Source of the DNA: Rhodospirillales bacterium
GTDB lineage: Bacteria > Pseudomonadota > Alphaproteobacteria > Rhodospirillales > WMHbin7
Direction of reading: 5' to 3'
Assembly (NCBI GenBank): GCA_016215555.1
Contig: JACRJC010000021.1
Span: forward strand, 1-43,011
DNA: 43,011 nt
In this document: piece after piece, positions 7,935-19,370 of the stretch
Numbering within the stretch: the stretch's first letter is position 1
Layout of the letters: every line of letters starts with the position of its first letter
Notes under the pieces: generated by a model
Seen by the model: the letters and a program-made list of their open reading frames with translations, nothing else
Database searches by the model: none
Told to the model about the DNA's origin: nothing
Position numbers and translations under genes: made by a program

Positions 7935-10451
7935 ATGACCCTGCTGCCCTGGCATGACACCTACAGCGTCGGCGTTCGCGCCATCGACGACGACCACCGG
8001 CATTGGGTGGATCAGATCAACCAGCTTCACGAGGCCCGCCAAAAGGGCGAGGATAGGAAGCTGATCGATGAGAATATCGACAAGCTGGTCGTTCATATGC
8101 GCGAACATTTCGTCCGCGAGGAAGGTTTGATGAGCAAGGCCGGATATCCCGGCTTCGCCAAGCACAAGGGCATGCACGATCAGTCGCTGGCCGAAATGGT
8201 ATCCCTGGTCGAGCGTCACAAAACCTATGGCGAGAAGGTCGATACCCGCCACATCCTGGAATTCGTCAAAAGCTTCTTCGTCAATCACGTCACCACGGAA
8301 GATCTGCGCATGCGCGAATTCTTCCGCGAGAAAGGCGTGTCCGACATGCCGGTCAACGACAAGCAGAAAGGGCATCTGAATTCGGGGCCGATGGCCAGGG
8401 TCTACGGACTGTTCGACGCCGTCACCGTGAAGACGCGCATTCTGCTGTTGGTGACGCTTCCGCTGCTGGCGCTGCTGGTCTATGCCGGCGTGGCCATCCA
8501 GGGCCGTCTTGGCTTGGCCGGCGAAATGCAGAAGCTTGAGGAACTGGCCGGTTTCTCGGGCCAGGCCAGCGCCCTTATCCATGAATTGCAGAAGGAACGC
8601 GGCTCGTCCTCGCTGTTTTTGGGCAGCAAGGGAACCAAGTTCAAGGACGAAGTCGCCGCCATCCGCAAGGAAAGCGACGACCGCTTCGCGCCCTTCAAAG
8701 GCGGGCTCGAGAAAATCGTGACCAGCATGCCCGAATTCGCCGAACCGGGAACGGCGGCGCTGAACGGCCTGGGCGGCATGGCGACGGTCAGGTCCAAGAT
8801 CGACGCTCTGGAACTGCCGGTTCCCGATACCCAGGCTTATTACACGCGCACCATCGGCCTGATCGTCGATATGGTGGACGCCATGGCCCTGGCCACTTCG
8901 GACAGTTCGGTGACGCGCCTCGTCGCCGCCTATTCGGGCTGGATCAAGCTGAAGGAGCGGGCGGGGCAGGAGCGGGCCATGGTCTCGGCCGGCTTTGCCG
9001 CCGGCAAATTCGCACCCGAACTCTATCAGCGTTTCCTGGCCAATGTCGGCCAGCAGGGGGCCTTTGAAAACGTCTTCATGGCCTTCGCCGAGCCAGCCCT
9101 GAAGACGGTGGTCAAAGCCACCGTCGCCGGGCCCGCCATCGACGAGGTGACGCGGCTGCGCAAGATCGCCGCTTCCAGCATCGAGACCGGCAGCACCGAG
9201 GGAATCGAGGCGCCCGTCTGGTTCAAGGCCTCAACCGCCAGAATCGACCTCATGAAGACGGTGGAGGACAAGATCGGTGAGGCCCTGAAACTGCGGGCGA
9301 TGCAGATTCACGAGAAGACGGTCGGCGATTTATGGGGGTTGGCCATCGGCTCGGCGGCGCTGATCCTGGCCATCTCGGTCCTGGCTTTCGCCATCGTCAT
9401 GAGCATTACGCCGCCCCTGATCCGCATGACCGAGACTATGCACATTCTTTCGAATGGCGATTTGGGCGTCGATGTCTTCGGCCAGACCCGCAAGGACGAG
9501 ATCGGCGACATGGCGCGCAGCATCCAGTTCTTCAAGGAATCGCTCATTAAAGCTTCGGTGACCACGACCGAGGATTGGTTCGAGAATACGGCCCAGATCG
9601 AGAAGCTGGCTCACAAACAGCGCCTGATCGAAGTCTTCGAACAAAGGGTGTCGCAATTCCTGGAGCAGATGGCCGGCGGCGCCGACGCGCTTTCCAAGAC
9701 CGCGGTCAGCATGAGCGACAATGCCCACAATACCGCCAAGGAAAGCGAGGTGGTGAGCGCCGCCTCGCATCAGGCCAGCGAGCGGGTGGAAGCGGCGGCG
9801 GCGGCGGCCGAGGAGCTTCGCGCTTCGATTTCGGAGATCGGCCGCCAGGTCGATGGCGCGGCCAGGGCGACGCGCGAGGCCGCCCAGCAGGCCCAGGCCA
9901 CGGATGCGAAAGTGGAATCCCTTCTGGCCGCGACCAGCCGCATCGGCGAGGTCGTGCATCTGATCAACGACATCGCTTCTCAAACAAATCTTCTGGCGCT
10001 GAACGCCACCATCGAGGCGGCCAGGGCCGGCGAGGCCGGCAAGGGGTTCGCCGTGGTGGCAGGCGAGGTGAAGTCGCTGGCCAACCAGACCGCCAAGGCG
10101 ACCGAGGAGATCGGCGGTCAGATCAAGGCCATGCAGTTGGCGACCGACGAAACGGTGTCGGCCCTGCGTGAAATCTCGAACCGCATTTCCGAAATCGACC
10201 AAGTGTCAGCGTCGGTGGCAGCGGCGATCGAGGAACAGAGTAGCGCCACCGAGGAAATCAGCCGTAACGTCCAGGACACGGCCAGGGCGGCTTCCGAAGT
10301 ATCGACATCCATCGAGCGGGTCAGCGCCGCCGCCAGCGAGACCGGAAAAGCGTCGGAACTGGTGCGTAGCGAGGCCGAGGAGATGAGCCGTCAGGCCGGC
10401 AACATCCGCTCCGAGGTCAATACCTTCCTGGCCGAGGTGAAAGCGGCTTAG
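7935..10451 (+). CDS. Methyl-accepting chemotaxis protein with N-terminal hemerythrin domain and NIT sensor
   Basis: An 838-residue chemoreceptor. Residues 1-130 are a bacteriohemerythrin domain with the full di-iron ligand set visible ([33 protein letters not shown]), suggesting oxygen or NO sensing in the cytoplasm. TM1 is about 167-190. The periplasmic part (about 190-465) has NIT-like sequence ([17 protein letters not shown]), the nitrate/nitrite-sensing family. TM2 is about 466-490, followed by HAMP and the MCP signalling domain with the hairpin tip ([20 protein letters not shown], about residues 674-693). No C-terminal CheR/CheB tethering pentapeptide is seen. ATG at 7935 has AGGAG 8 nt upstream; a GTG three codons earlier is unlikely. 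Its stop overlaps the convergent gene's stop by 4 bp. Confidence 0.92.
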   Translation: MTLLPWHDTYSVGVRAIDDDHRHWVDQINQLHEARQKGEDRKLIDENIDKLVVHMREHFVREEGLMSKAGYPGFAKHKGMHDQSLAEMVSLVERHKTYGEKVDTRHILEFVKSFFVNHVTTEDLRMREFFREKGVSDMPVNDKQKGHLNSGPMARVYGLFDAVTVKTRILLLVTLPLLALLVYAGVAIQGRLGLAGEMQKLEELAGFSGQASALIHELQKERGSSSLFLGSKGTKFKDEVAAIRKESDDRFAPFKGGLEKIVTSMPEFAEPGTAALNGLGGMATVRSKIDALELPVPDTQAYYTRTIGLIVDMVDAMALATSDSSVTRLVAAYSGWIKLKERAGQERAMVSAGFAAGKFAPELYQRFLANVGQQGAFENVFMAFAEPALKTVVKATVAGPAIDEVTRLRKIAASSIETGSTEGIEAPVWFKASTARIDLMKTVEDKIGEALKLRAMQIHEKTVGDLWGLAIGSAALILAISVLAFAIVMSITPPLIRMTETMHILSNGDLGVDVFGQTRKDEIGDMARSIQFFKESLIKASVTTTEDWFENTAQIEKLAHKQRLIEVFEQRVSQFLEQMAGGADALSKTAVSMSDNAHNTAKESEVVSAASHQASERVEAAAAAAEELRASISEIGRQVDGAARATREAAQQAQATDAKVESLLAATSRIGEVVHLINDIASQTNLLALNATIEAARAGEAGKGFAVVAGEVKSLANQTAKATEEIGGQIKAMQLATDETVSALREISNRISEIDQVSASVAAAIEEQSSATEEISRNVQDTARAASEVSTSIERVSAAASETGKASELVRSEAEEMSRQAGNIRSEVNTFLAEVKAA

Positions 10452-11431
10452 AGCCACTCTCTTAAGATCGGCACCAAGGGCAGATCGGCGGGGGGCATCG
10501 GATAGTCGTTCAGGCGCTCCTTGCCCACCCAGGCCAGTTGCTGGCCTTCATGGGCATGGGGCGTTCCCTGCCATTGGCGCAGCACGAAGAGCGGCATCAG
10601 CAGATGGAAACTGTCGTAATCGTGCGAGGCGAAGGCCAGAGGCGCTAGGCAGCTTTCATAAGCGTCGATGCCCAGTTCTTCTTTCAACTCGCGCAGCAGG
10701 GCCGCTTCGGGGCTTTCGCCGGCCTTGATCTTGCCGCCGGGAAATTCCCACAGTCCCGCCATCGCCTTTCCCCGGGGGCGCCTTGCCAGCAACACCCGGT
10801 TGTCGGTATCGAGGATGGCGGCGGCCACCACCAGCAGGGTCGGTTTTACCGCCTGCAGCATCCGCCAGACGGCGGATTCAATCCGGTAAAGGGTGACCGG
10901 CACATCCTTGCAGCGCCCCGCCAACTGGCAGGAAGCGATCGGCGCGCCGAGATAGCCGGCCTTTTCCAGCACCCGGCAGGAAGCCTGGTTGCCGCTCATG
11001 ACCTGCGCGTTCATGCCGTCCAGATGAAGGCTCTGGAATCCCAACCGGGTCAGCCGCAGCACCGCCTGGCTGGCATAGCCCTGCTTCCAGAATTGGCGGC
11101 CGATCCAATAGCCCAATCGGCCCGTCCGCTCCTCGATTGCCAGATGGATGACGCCGACCAGGAGGCCGTCGGCCAGGCGTTCGACGACGAAGACGAAGCT
11201 TGTGCCATCCTGTCTGTCCCTGGCCGCCTTGGCGATGAAATCCTTGGCGTCGTCCAACCCATAGGGATGCGGCAGTTCGGCGGTCCAGCTTGCGATTTCG
11301 TCATCGTTGGCGATGGCGGCGATCCGGGCTGCGTCGTCTTCTTGGGGCGGGCGCAGGCGCAATTCCTGCGTGGTCAGGGGCTCGCCCCGCCAACCTCGGC
11401 CTGCCGACAGGCAACCTGTTTCACTGTTCAT
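10448..11431 (-). CDS. GNAT acetyltransferase - Nudix hydrolase fusion (MutT-like)
   Basis: A 327-residue two-domain protein. Residues about 20-185 are a GNAT N-acetyltransferase of the RimJ/RimL type ([51 protein letters not shown]). Residues about 198-327 are a Nudix domain with a complete box (GGKIKAGES to [10 protein letters not shown]), close to 8-oxo-dGTP diphosphatase MutT ([28 protein letters not shown]). The second domain probably sanitises oxidised nucleotides; the GNAT substrate is unknown. It lies downstream of argJ after a 105-bp gap on the same strand. Both domains lie in one uninterrupted frame. Confidence 0.88.
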   Translation of the reverse strand: MNSETGCLSAGRGWRGEPLTTQELRLRPPQEDDAARIAAIANDDEIASWTAELPHPYGLDDAKDFIAKAARDRQDGTSFVFVVERLADGLLVGVIHLAIEERTGRLGYWIGRQFWKQGYASQAVLRLTRLGFQSLHLDGMNAQVMSGNQASCRVLEKAGYLGAPIASCQLAGRCKDVPVTLYRIESAVWRMLQAVKPTLLVVAAAILDTDNRVLLARRPRGKAMAGLWEFPGGKIKAGESPEAALLRELKEELGIDAYESCLAPLAFASHDYDSFHLLMPLFVLRQWQGTPHAHEGQQLAWVGKERLNDYPMPPADLPLVPILREWL

Positions 11432-11536
11432 GCCCAGCCCAATCCTTGGAAAAGGAAAAATGGAGCGAAGCGACAGGCGGCCATTGAGGCCGCGGCCAAG
11501 CGCGACGGAGGCGCGCGCCCGGCATTGAGGGACATA

Positions 11537-12769
11537 TTACGTTCGATACGCCCCGTTGATGTCGATATAGCCGTGCGTCAGGTCGCAGGTCCAGACCGTG
11601 GCCTTGCCCTTGCCCACCCCGACATCGACCTCGATCAGGATGTTCCGGCCCTTCATATGGCGGGCGACGGGGGTCTCGTCATAGTCTGGCACCGCGCCGC
11701 CGTTGCAAGCGACGTCGAAGCCGCCGATGCGGATCATCAACCGGTCGCGGTCGGCCTTCTCGCCGGCCTTGCCGACGGCCATGACGACGCGGCCCCAATT
11801 GGCGTCCTCGCCGGCGATGGCGGTCTTGATGAGGGGCGAATTGGCCACCGCCATGCCGATGCGCTTGGCGGCCTTGGCCGAGGCGGCGCCGGCAATGCGG
11901 ATTTCGACGAATTTGGTCGCCCCTTCGCCATCCTTGACCACCAGATGCGCCAGCTCCAGCAGCAGCGCATCCAGGACGGCCCGGAATTCCTTTAATTTGG
12001 GGTCGGAAGCGCTGGCGATTTTGGGATGTTTGGCCTGTCCGGTGGCGAAGAGTTGCAGCGTGTCGCTGGTCGAAGTGTCGCTATCGACCGTGATGGCGTT
12101 GAAGCTTTTGTCCGCTCCCTTGGTCAGCAGTTGCTGCAGCACCTTGGCCGGCAGGGCGGCGTCGGTGAAGACATAGGCCAGCATGGTCGCCATGTCGGGG
12201 GCGATCATGCCCGACCCCTTGGCGATGCCGTTGATGGTGACGACGCCATCGCCGATGCGCGCCTGGCGGCTGGCCAGTTTGGGATAGGTGTCGGTGGTCA
12301 TGATGGCCTTGGCCGCGTCCAGCCAGGCGTCGGCCTTCAGGGCGAGCGCGACCTTGGGCAGGGCGGCGGTGATTTTCTCGTGCGGCAGGGGAACGCCGAT
12401 GGTGCCGGTCGAAGAGACGAAGACCTCGGTTTCCTTGCTGCCGATCAACTGGGCCGCCGAGGCGACGGTGGCCGCGACCGCTTCCATGCCAGCCTTGCCG
12501 GTGAAGGCGTTGGCATTGCCGGAATTCACGACCAGGGCCCTGGCCTTGCCCTTGGCGCCGGCCTTGCGGCACCAATCGACCGGGGCCGAGCAGGACAGCG
12601 ACTTGGTATAGACGCCGGCCATGGTGGTGCCGGGCGCCAGTTCGGCCAGCAACAGATCGGCGCGGCCCTTGTAGCGCAGGCCCGAAGCAAAGCTGGCCAG
12701 CCGCACGCCGGCCAGCGGCGGCAGATGAGGAAAGGCTTCGGGTGCCAGCGGCGAGACGGGAGGCGCCAT
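11537..12769 (-). CDS. argJ: Glutamate N-acetyltransferase / amino-acid N-acetyltransferase ArgJ
   Basis: ArgJ (410 residues) transfers acetyl from N-acetylornithine to glutamate in the cyclic arginine pathway, and in bifunctional forms also uses acetyl-CoA. The autocleavage site is visible as KGSGMIAPDMATML, where the Thr of ATML becomes the N-terminal nucleophile of the beta chain. Other family signatures are VVNSGNANAFTG and VSSTGTIGVPLP near the oxyanion-hole region, and the C-terminal DLTHGYIDINGAYRT. It starts 8 bp after the upstream parvulin gene, so the two are likely co-transcribed. Whether it is mono- or bifunctional cannot be told from the sequence alone. Confidence 0.95.
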   Translation of the reverse strand: MAPPVSPLAPEAFPHLPPLAGVRLASFASGLRYKGRADLLLAELAPGTTMAGVYTKSLSCSAPVDWCRKAGAKGKARALVVNSGNANAFTGKAGMEAVAATVASAAQLIGSKETEVFVSSTGTIGVPLPHEKITAALPKVALALKADAWLDAAKAIMTTDTYPKLASRQARIGDGVVTINGIAKGSGMIAPDMATMLAYVFTDAALPAKVLQQLLTKGADKSFNAITVDSDTSTSDTLQLFATGQAKHPKIASASDPKLKEFRAVLDALLLELAHLVVKDGEGATKFVEIRIAGAASAKAAKRIGMAVANSPLIKTAIAGEDANWGRVVMAVGKAGEKADRDRLMIRIGGFDVACNGGAVPDYDETPVARHMKGRNILIEVDVGVGKGKATVWTCDLTHGYIDINGAYRT

Positions 12770-12777
12770 GGCAAGCC

Positions 12778-13623
12778 CTATTGCTTGGCGGGCGGCGGCG
12801 CCGGCGGCGGCAGCGGCTTGCCCTCATGGTCGAAGCGGGCGATCTTGGCTCCGGCCACCATGTTCTTCAACATCTTGCCCAGCGATTCCTCGGCCAACTG
12901 GGCCTTCAACTCGTCCTTGACCTCGTCGAAGGCGGGAGCTTGGCTCATGCGCTTGCTTTCCGACTTGATGACATGCCAGCCGAACTGCGTCTGCACGGCC
13001 TGCGAGGTCTGGCCGGGCTTGAGCTTGAAGGCGGCTTCCGAGAATTCGGGCACCATCTCGTCCTTGCGGAAAAAGCCGAGATCGCCGCCGCTGCCGGCAT
13101 TGCCGTCTTTCGATTTCTCGACGGCGACCTCCTCGAACTTCTTGCCCTTCTTCAGATCGGCCAGAACCGCGTTGGCCTCGTCTTGCGTGCCGACCAGGAT
13201 GTGGCGGGCCCTGACTTCCTCGACCGGCTTGAAGTTCTTCTTCATCTCGGCGTAGCGGTCCTTGACCATCTGGTCGGTCACCGATTTCTTGGCTGTGCGC
13301 AGCGCGTAGGTTTCGGCGATGAAGCGGACTTCGGCCCGCTTCATGGCGGCCTGGATATCGGGGTCTTTTTCCAGACCTTCCTTGCGGCCGGCTTCGGCCA
13401 GCAACTGCTCGCGGATCAGATTGTCGAGCAGCATCGGATAGATGACCTTCATCGGGGCCTGGGCCAATTGCGGATTGCCGTTCTTGATGCGCAGAACCTC
13501 GGAAAGGCGGATATCGACGCCGTTGACGGTGGCGGCGACGGGATCGTCGTCGGCGCACAGGGCGGGGCCGGCCAGCGACAGGCTAAGCAGCGTTGCGGCG
13601 ATGGCGGCAAGGGGACGGGTCAT
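12778..13623 (-). CDS. Periplasmic peptidyl-prolyl cis-trans isomerase (parvulin, PpiC/SurA type)
   Basis: A 281-residue exported foldase. A signal peptide covers about residues 1-23 (LAAIAATLLSLSLAGPALCA). A SurA_N-like helical region follows (about 30-130). The parvulin domain is about 135-230, with RARHILVGT, GSGGDLGFFRKDEMVPEFSEA and TQFGWHVIK. The tail is proline-rich (PLPPPAPPPAKQ). It should catalyse proline isomerisation in secreted proteins. The true start is ATG at 13621-13623. A very long open frame continuing upstream to 15477 is only the antisense of secA. The gene diverges from secA and heads the argJ/GNAT-Nudix group. Confidence 0.92.
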   Translation of the reverse strand: MTRPLAAIAATLLSLSLAGPALCADDDPVAATVNGVDIRLSEVLRIKNGNPQLAQAPMKVIYPMLLDNLIREQLLAEAGRKEGLEKDPDIQAAMKRAEVRFIAETYALRTAKKSVTDQMVKDRYAEMKKNFKPVEEVRARHILVGTQDEANAVLADLKKGKKFEEVAVEKSKDGNAGSGGDLGFFRKDEMVPEFSEAAFKLKPGQTSQAVQTQFGWHVIKSESKRMSQAPAFDEVKDELKAQLAEESLGKMLKNMVAGAKIARFDHEGKPLPPPAPPPAKQ

Positions 13624-13815
13624 GGCGCATCCTTGAAGAGCGGAAAAGGGTCTGTGCTTTTGGCATATCGCGCCGGTTCCGGCAAGAGGGGGTGGGCCGC
13701 CCGTACACTTAATGTTCGCGCTTTTTCCAATTTTCCGCCCCGCCCCGCATTGACAGGGGCCAAAGCTGGGACTATCTCTTGCGGGCCATTTTCCGAATGT
13801 CTTTAAGGATTTTCC

Positions 13816-16494
<2,679 letters not shown>

Positions 16495-16506
16495 GGCTTT
16501 TATCAT

Positions 16507-16544
16507 CACAAAAAAAACGGCCGGTGGTTTCCCGCCGGCCGTTT
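16507..16544 (-). terminator. Rho-independent terminator of the cold-shock gene (possibly bidirectional)
   Basis: A perfect 10-bp stem (AAACGGCCGG at 16515-16524, CCGGCCGTTT at 16535-16544) encloses a 10-nt loop. Read on the minus strand it is followed by a run of T residues (the A-run at 16510-16517), a textbook intrinsic terminator for the cold-shock gene ending at 16567. On the plus strand it lies just after secA with only a weak T-tract, so it may also end secA. Confidence 0.85.
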
Positions 16545-16566
16545 CGCATTCTGGCCAAGTAGACTC

Positions 16567-16773
16567 TTAGTCGAGAGCCTTGAGATCGACGGCCTTGGCG
16601 CCCTTGGGGTCCTGGCGCAGATCGAAGGATACTTTCTGACCGTCGCGCAGGCCGGAAAGCCCCGAACGCTCCAGCGCCGAGATGTGGACGAACACGTCCT
16701 TGCCGCCGTCATCGGGCGCGATGAAGCCGAAACCCTTGGTGGTGTTGAACCATTTCACAGTGCCAGTAGCCAT
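16567..16773 (-). CDS. Cold-shock domain protein (CspA family)
   Basis: A 68-residue single cold-shock domain (OB fold) RNA chaperone. RNP1-like KGFGFI and RNP2-like VFVHIS motifs are both visible, as is the family start MATGTVKWFN. The ATG at 16773 is preferred to one ten codons upstream because AAGGAAAGGGA lies at the right spacing before it and family homology begins there. About 210 bp without a gene separate it from truA; this leaves room for its own promoter and a long 5' leader, as is usual for csp genes. A strong intrinsic terminator follows. Confidence 0.95.
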   Translation of the reverse strand: MATGTVKWFNTTKGFGFIAPDDGGKDVFVHISALERSGLSGLRDGQKVSFDLRQDPKGAKAVDLKALD

Positions 16774-16985
16774 CGGCACGTCCCTTTCCTTCACGTTGAA
16801 CACAAACTCGGGGCCTTAGCCTCAAGGCATGCGCCGCAGGGGAGGTAAGTACGGCCAGGGTCAAACGCACGGCCAGGATGAAGCAAAGCGGCGTTTGGTC
16901 TGCGTACGCCGAAGCGCAAAGCGCCACCCGCACGGAAAATGCCGAAAAAATATGAAGGGGTTTTAAGGACCGGGCAAGCGGAAAA

Positions 16986-17735
16986 TCACCCTTCTTCGTA
17001 AGAAACCCCTGCAAAGTAAAGGCCTTGCGGGGGGGCGGTGGGGCCGCCGGCGGCGCGTGCGCGCGCAATCAGGGCCTTTTTGACATCGTCCGGCTGCCAC
17101 CGGCCTTCGCCGACCATTTTCAAGGTTCCGACCATGTTGCGGACCTGGCGATGCAGGAACGAGCGCGACCGGGCCCGGATGTGAATCTCGTGGCCGCAGC
17201 GCTCGACGCAGAGATCATCCAGGGTCTTGAAGGGCGATTTGGCCTGGCAGTCGCCGGCCCGAAAGGTCGAGAAATCGTGATGGCCGATGAGATGGGCCGC
17301 CCCTTGCGTCATGGCCGCCTCGTCCAGCGGATTGGAAACCCACCAGACGCGATGCCGATCCAGCACCGGCGGGGAGGGGTGGTTGAAAATCCGGTAGAGA
17401 TAGCGCCGTTCCAGGGCCGAGAAGCGGGCGTGAAAGCCTTCGGGGGCTGGGCTGGCCTCCAGCACAGCCACCGGATGCGGCTTCATGTAGAAGTTCAGCG
17501 CCTTGCGCACGGTGTCGGGGTCATAGGCGCGGACCAGATCGATATGCGCCACCATGCCCAGCGCATGGACGCCGGTGTCGGTGCGCCCGGCAGCCCCGGT
17601 GGCGGCTTCGGCGCCGCTGAATTTGAGCGCCGCGTCCTCGAGAGCGCTTTGCACGGAAACGCCCACGGCCTGACGTTGCCAGCCGATGAAGCCGGCGCCG
17701 TCATATTCCAAGGTCAGCTTATACCTAACCGTCAC
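16986..17735 (-). CDS. truA: tRNA pseudouridine(38-40) synthase TruA
   Basis: TruA (249 residues) makes pseudouridine at positions 38-40 of the tRNA anticodon stem. The catalytic motif GRTDTGVHA with its essential Asp is at about residues 51-59. Further family signatures are LEYDGAGFIGWQRQ at the N-terminus, RRYLYRIFN, and RARSFLHRQVRNMVGTL. The start is a GTG at 17733-17735 with GAGGGG 8 nt upstream. It follows def and fmt on the same strand, a common alphaproteobacterial arrangement, but is separated from fmt by 112 bp containing a palindromic repeat. Confidence 0.95.
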   Translation of the reverse strand: MTVRYKLTLEYDGAGFIGWQRQAVGVSVQSALEDAALKFSGAEAATGAAGRTDTGVHALGMVAHIDLVRAYDPDTVRKALNFYMKPHPVAVLEASPAPEGFHARFSALERRYLYRIFNHPSPPVLDRHRVWWVSNPLDEAAMTQGAAHLIGHHDFSTFRAGDCQAKSPFKTLDDLCVERCGHEIHIRARSRSFLHRQVRNMVGTLKMVGEGRWQPDDVKKALIARARAAGGPTAPPQGLYFAGVSYEEG

Positions 17736-17760
17736 GTGTGTTGCCCCTCAGACGCCGGGC

Positions 17761-17820
17761 GCGTTCCTCCGGAACGCTTGGCTTGCGCTCGCAGGAATGC
17801 TCGCGCGCGGACCTTGTCCG
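17761..17820. repeat. Hairpin-rich intergenic repeat between fmt and truA
   Basis: A first hairpin (GCGTTC, loop CTCCG, GAACGC, 17761-17777) is followed by TTGGCT, a GC-rich stretch, and a hairpin GCGGA / TCCGC around a CCTTG loop. The same order and spacing (hairpin, TTGGCT, 32 nt ending in CCTT) recurs at 41018-41077, so the two are probably copies of one dispersed element. Confidence 0.5.
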
Positions 17821-17847
17821 CGAGGGAGGAGGAGTCAAGTGACGCGC

Positions 17848-18765
17848 TCACGTCAACACCGTGCCGGCGGGCAGGGCATAGCCGCGCAGGAAGGCTTGGG
17901 CCTCCATCGGCGCCTTGCCCTGGCGCTGGATGGACAGGATTTCCAAGCCGCCCTCGGCGCAGGCGATGCGCAAGCCGTCCTTCAAGACCTGGCCGGGGGC
18001 GGCCTTGGCCTCGATGACGCGGGCCTTCAGCACCTTGAAACGCTCGCCCTCATGTTCGAACCAGGCCCCCGGCTGCGGAGCCATGGCGCGGATCAGGCGC
18101 TCGATCTCGACGGCGGATTTCGTCCAGTCGATGCGGCTTTCCTCGCGCTCGATCTTCTTGGCATAGGTGGCGCCGTTTTCCGGCTGCTTCATGGCGATGG
18201 CGGTATTGTCGAGGTTCAGCAGGCCGAGCGCCACCGTCATCAGCCGCGCCCCCAGATCGGCCAACTGGTCGTGAAGCAAGCCCGCCGTGGTTTCGGGACC
18301 GATGGACAGGCTGTCTCGCAGCAGCACCGGGCCGGTATCCAGCCCTTCATCCATACGCATGATGCAAACGCCGGTCAGCGAATCGCCGGCCATGATGGCG
18401 CGCTGGATGGGGGCAGCACCCCGCCAGCGCGGCAGCAGCGAGGCATGGACGTTCAAACATCCGTGTTTGGGGGTGTCCAGGATCGGCTTGGGCAGGATCA
18501 GGCCATAGGCCGCCACCACCCCCACATCGGCTTGGAGTGCGGCAAATTCCTGCTGTTCCTCGGGTTTCTTCAGGGAGACAGGGCATCGAACAAGAAGGCC
18601 CTTTTCCTCGGCCAGTTGATGCACCGGCGAGGGCTGAAGCTTGTGGCCGCGCCCCGAAGGCCTTGGCGGCTGGGAATAGACGCAGACGATCTCGTGATTG
18701 GCCGCGATAAGCGCTTTCAGCACCGTCGCCGCGAAATCGGGCGTGCCCATGAAGACGATGCGCAT
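17848..18765 (-). CDS. fmt: Methionyl-tRNA formyltransferase Fmt
   Basis: Fmt (305 residues) formylates initiator Met-tRNA using 10-formyltetrahydrofolate. The N-terminal formyltransferase domain shows MRIVFMGTPDFAATVL, the SGRGHKLQPSPV substrate loop, and NVHASLLPRWRGAAPIQRAI with the catalytic Asn and His. The C-terminal OB-like domain begins near residue 205. It lies 12 bp downstream of def, so the two should be co-transcribed: one adds the formyl group, the other removes it from nascent proteins. Confidence 0.97.
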   Translation of the reverse strand: MRIVFMGTPDFAATVLKALIAANHEIVCVYSQPPRPSGRGHKLQPSPVHQLAEEKGLLVRCPVSLKKPEEQQEFAALQADVGVVAAYGLILPKPILDTPKHGCLNVHASLLPRWRGAAPIQRAIMAGDSLTGVCIMRMDEGLDTGPVLLRDSLSIGPETTAGLLHDQLADLGARLMTVALGLLNLDNTAIAMKQPENGATYAKKIEREESRIDWTKSAVEIERLIRAMAPQPGAWFEHEGERFKVLKARVIEAKAAPGQVLKDGLRIACAEGGLEILSIQRQGKAPMEAQAFLRGYALPAGTVLT

Positions 18766-18777
18766 GCTCAGCGGCCC

Positions 18778-19296
18778 CTACATCCTGACGGCTTGTTTCT
18801 TCGCCTTCTCCAGCTTGCGCAGGATCATGCCGCGTTTCAAGGTCGAAAGATGATCGACGAACAGCTTGCCCGTCAGATGGTCGATTTCGTGCTGGAGCAC
18901 GGTGGACAGCAGCCCCTCGGCCTCGATTTCGCGGATTTCGCCCTGGCGGTCCATATAGCGCACCCGCACCCGGGCCGGGCGGGTGACCTCGGCGTAATGT
19001 TCGGGCACCGACAGGCAGCCTTCCTCATAATCGCTGGTCTCGTCCGAAAACCACAGGATTTCCGGATTGAGAAGGGCCATGGGTTGGCGATCCTCGTCCT
19101 TTTTGGCGATATCGATCACGACCAGGCGCTTGGCCACCCCGACTTGGGGGGCGGCGAGGCCGATGCCGGGGGCCTGGTACATGGTCTCGAACATATCGTC
19201 GATGAGGCGGTTCAGACCCTCGTCGATCTTATCGACGGTCAGGGCCTGAACTTTCAGGCGCGGATCGGGGGCTATCAGGATGGGAAGCAGGCTCAT
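18778..19296 (-). CDS. def: Peptide deformylase Def
   Basis: A 172-residue metallo-hydrolase that removes the N-formyl group from nascent polypeptides. All three family motifs are intact: GIGLAAPQVG (motif I, about residues 45-54), EGCLSVP (motif II with the metal-binding Cys) and QHEIDHLTG (motif III with two metal-binding His and the catalytic Glu). The ATG at 19294-19296 is chosen because homology begins there (MSLLPILIAPDPRLK). A longer frame upstream has no family sequence. It is divergent from rmuC across a 74-bp promoter gap. Confidence 0.96.
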   Translation of the reverse strand: MSLLPILIAPDPRLKVQALTVDKIDEGLNRLIDDMFETMYQAPGIGLAAPQVGVAKRLVVIDIAKKDEDRQPMALLNPEILWFSDETSDYEEGCLSVPEHYAEVTRPARVRVRYMDRQGEIREIEAEGLLSTVLQHEIDHLTGKLFVDHLSTLKRGMILRKLEKAKKQAVRM

Positions 19297-19370
19297 GAGG
19301 GTGACATAAGATCTGCCGAGCCCGGCGTCAAGAATTTGCACTTCCGGGCCATGGGCTGTAAACAGGGGGC

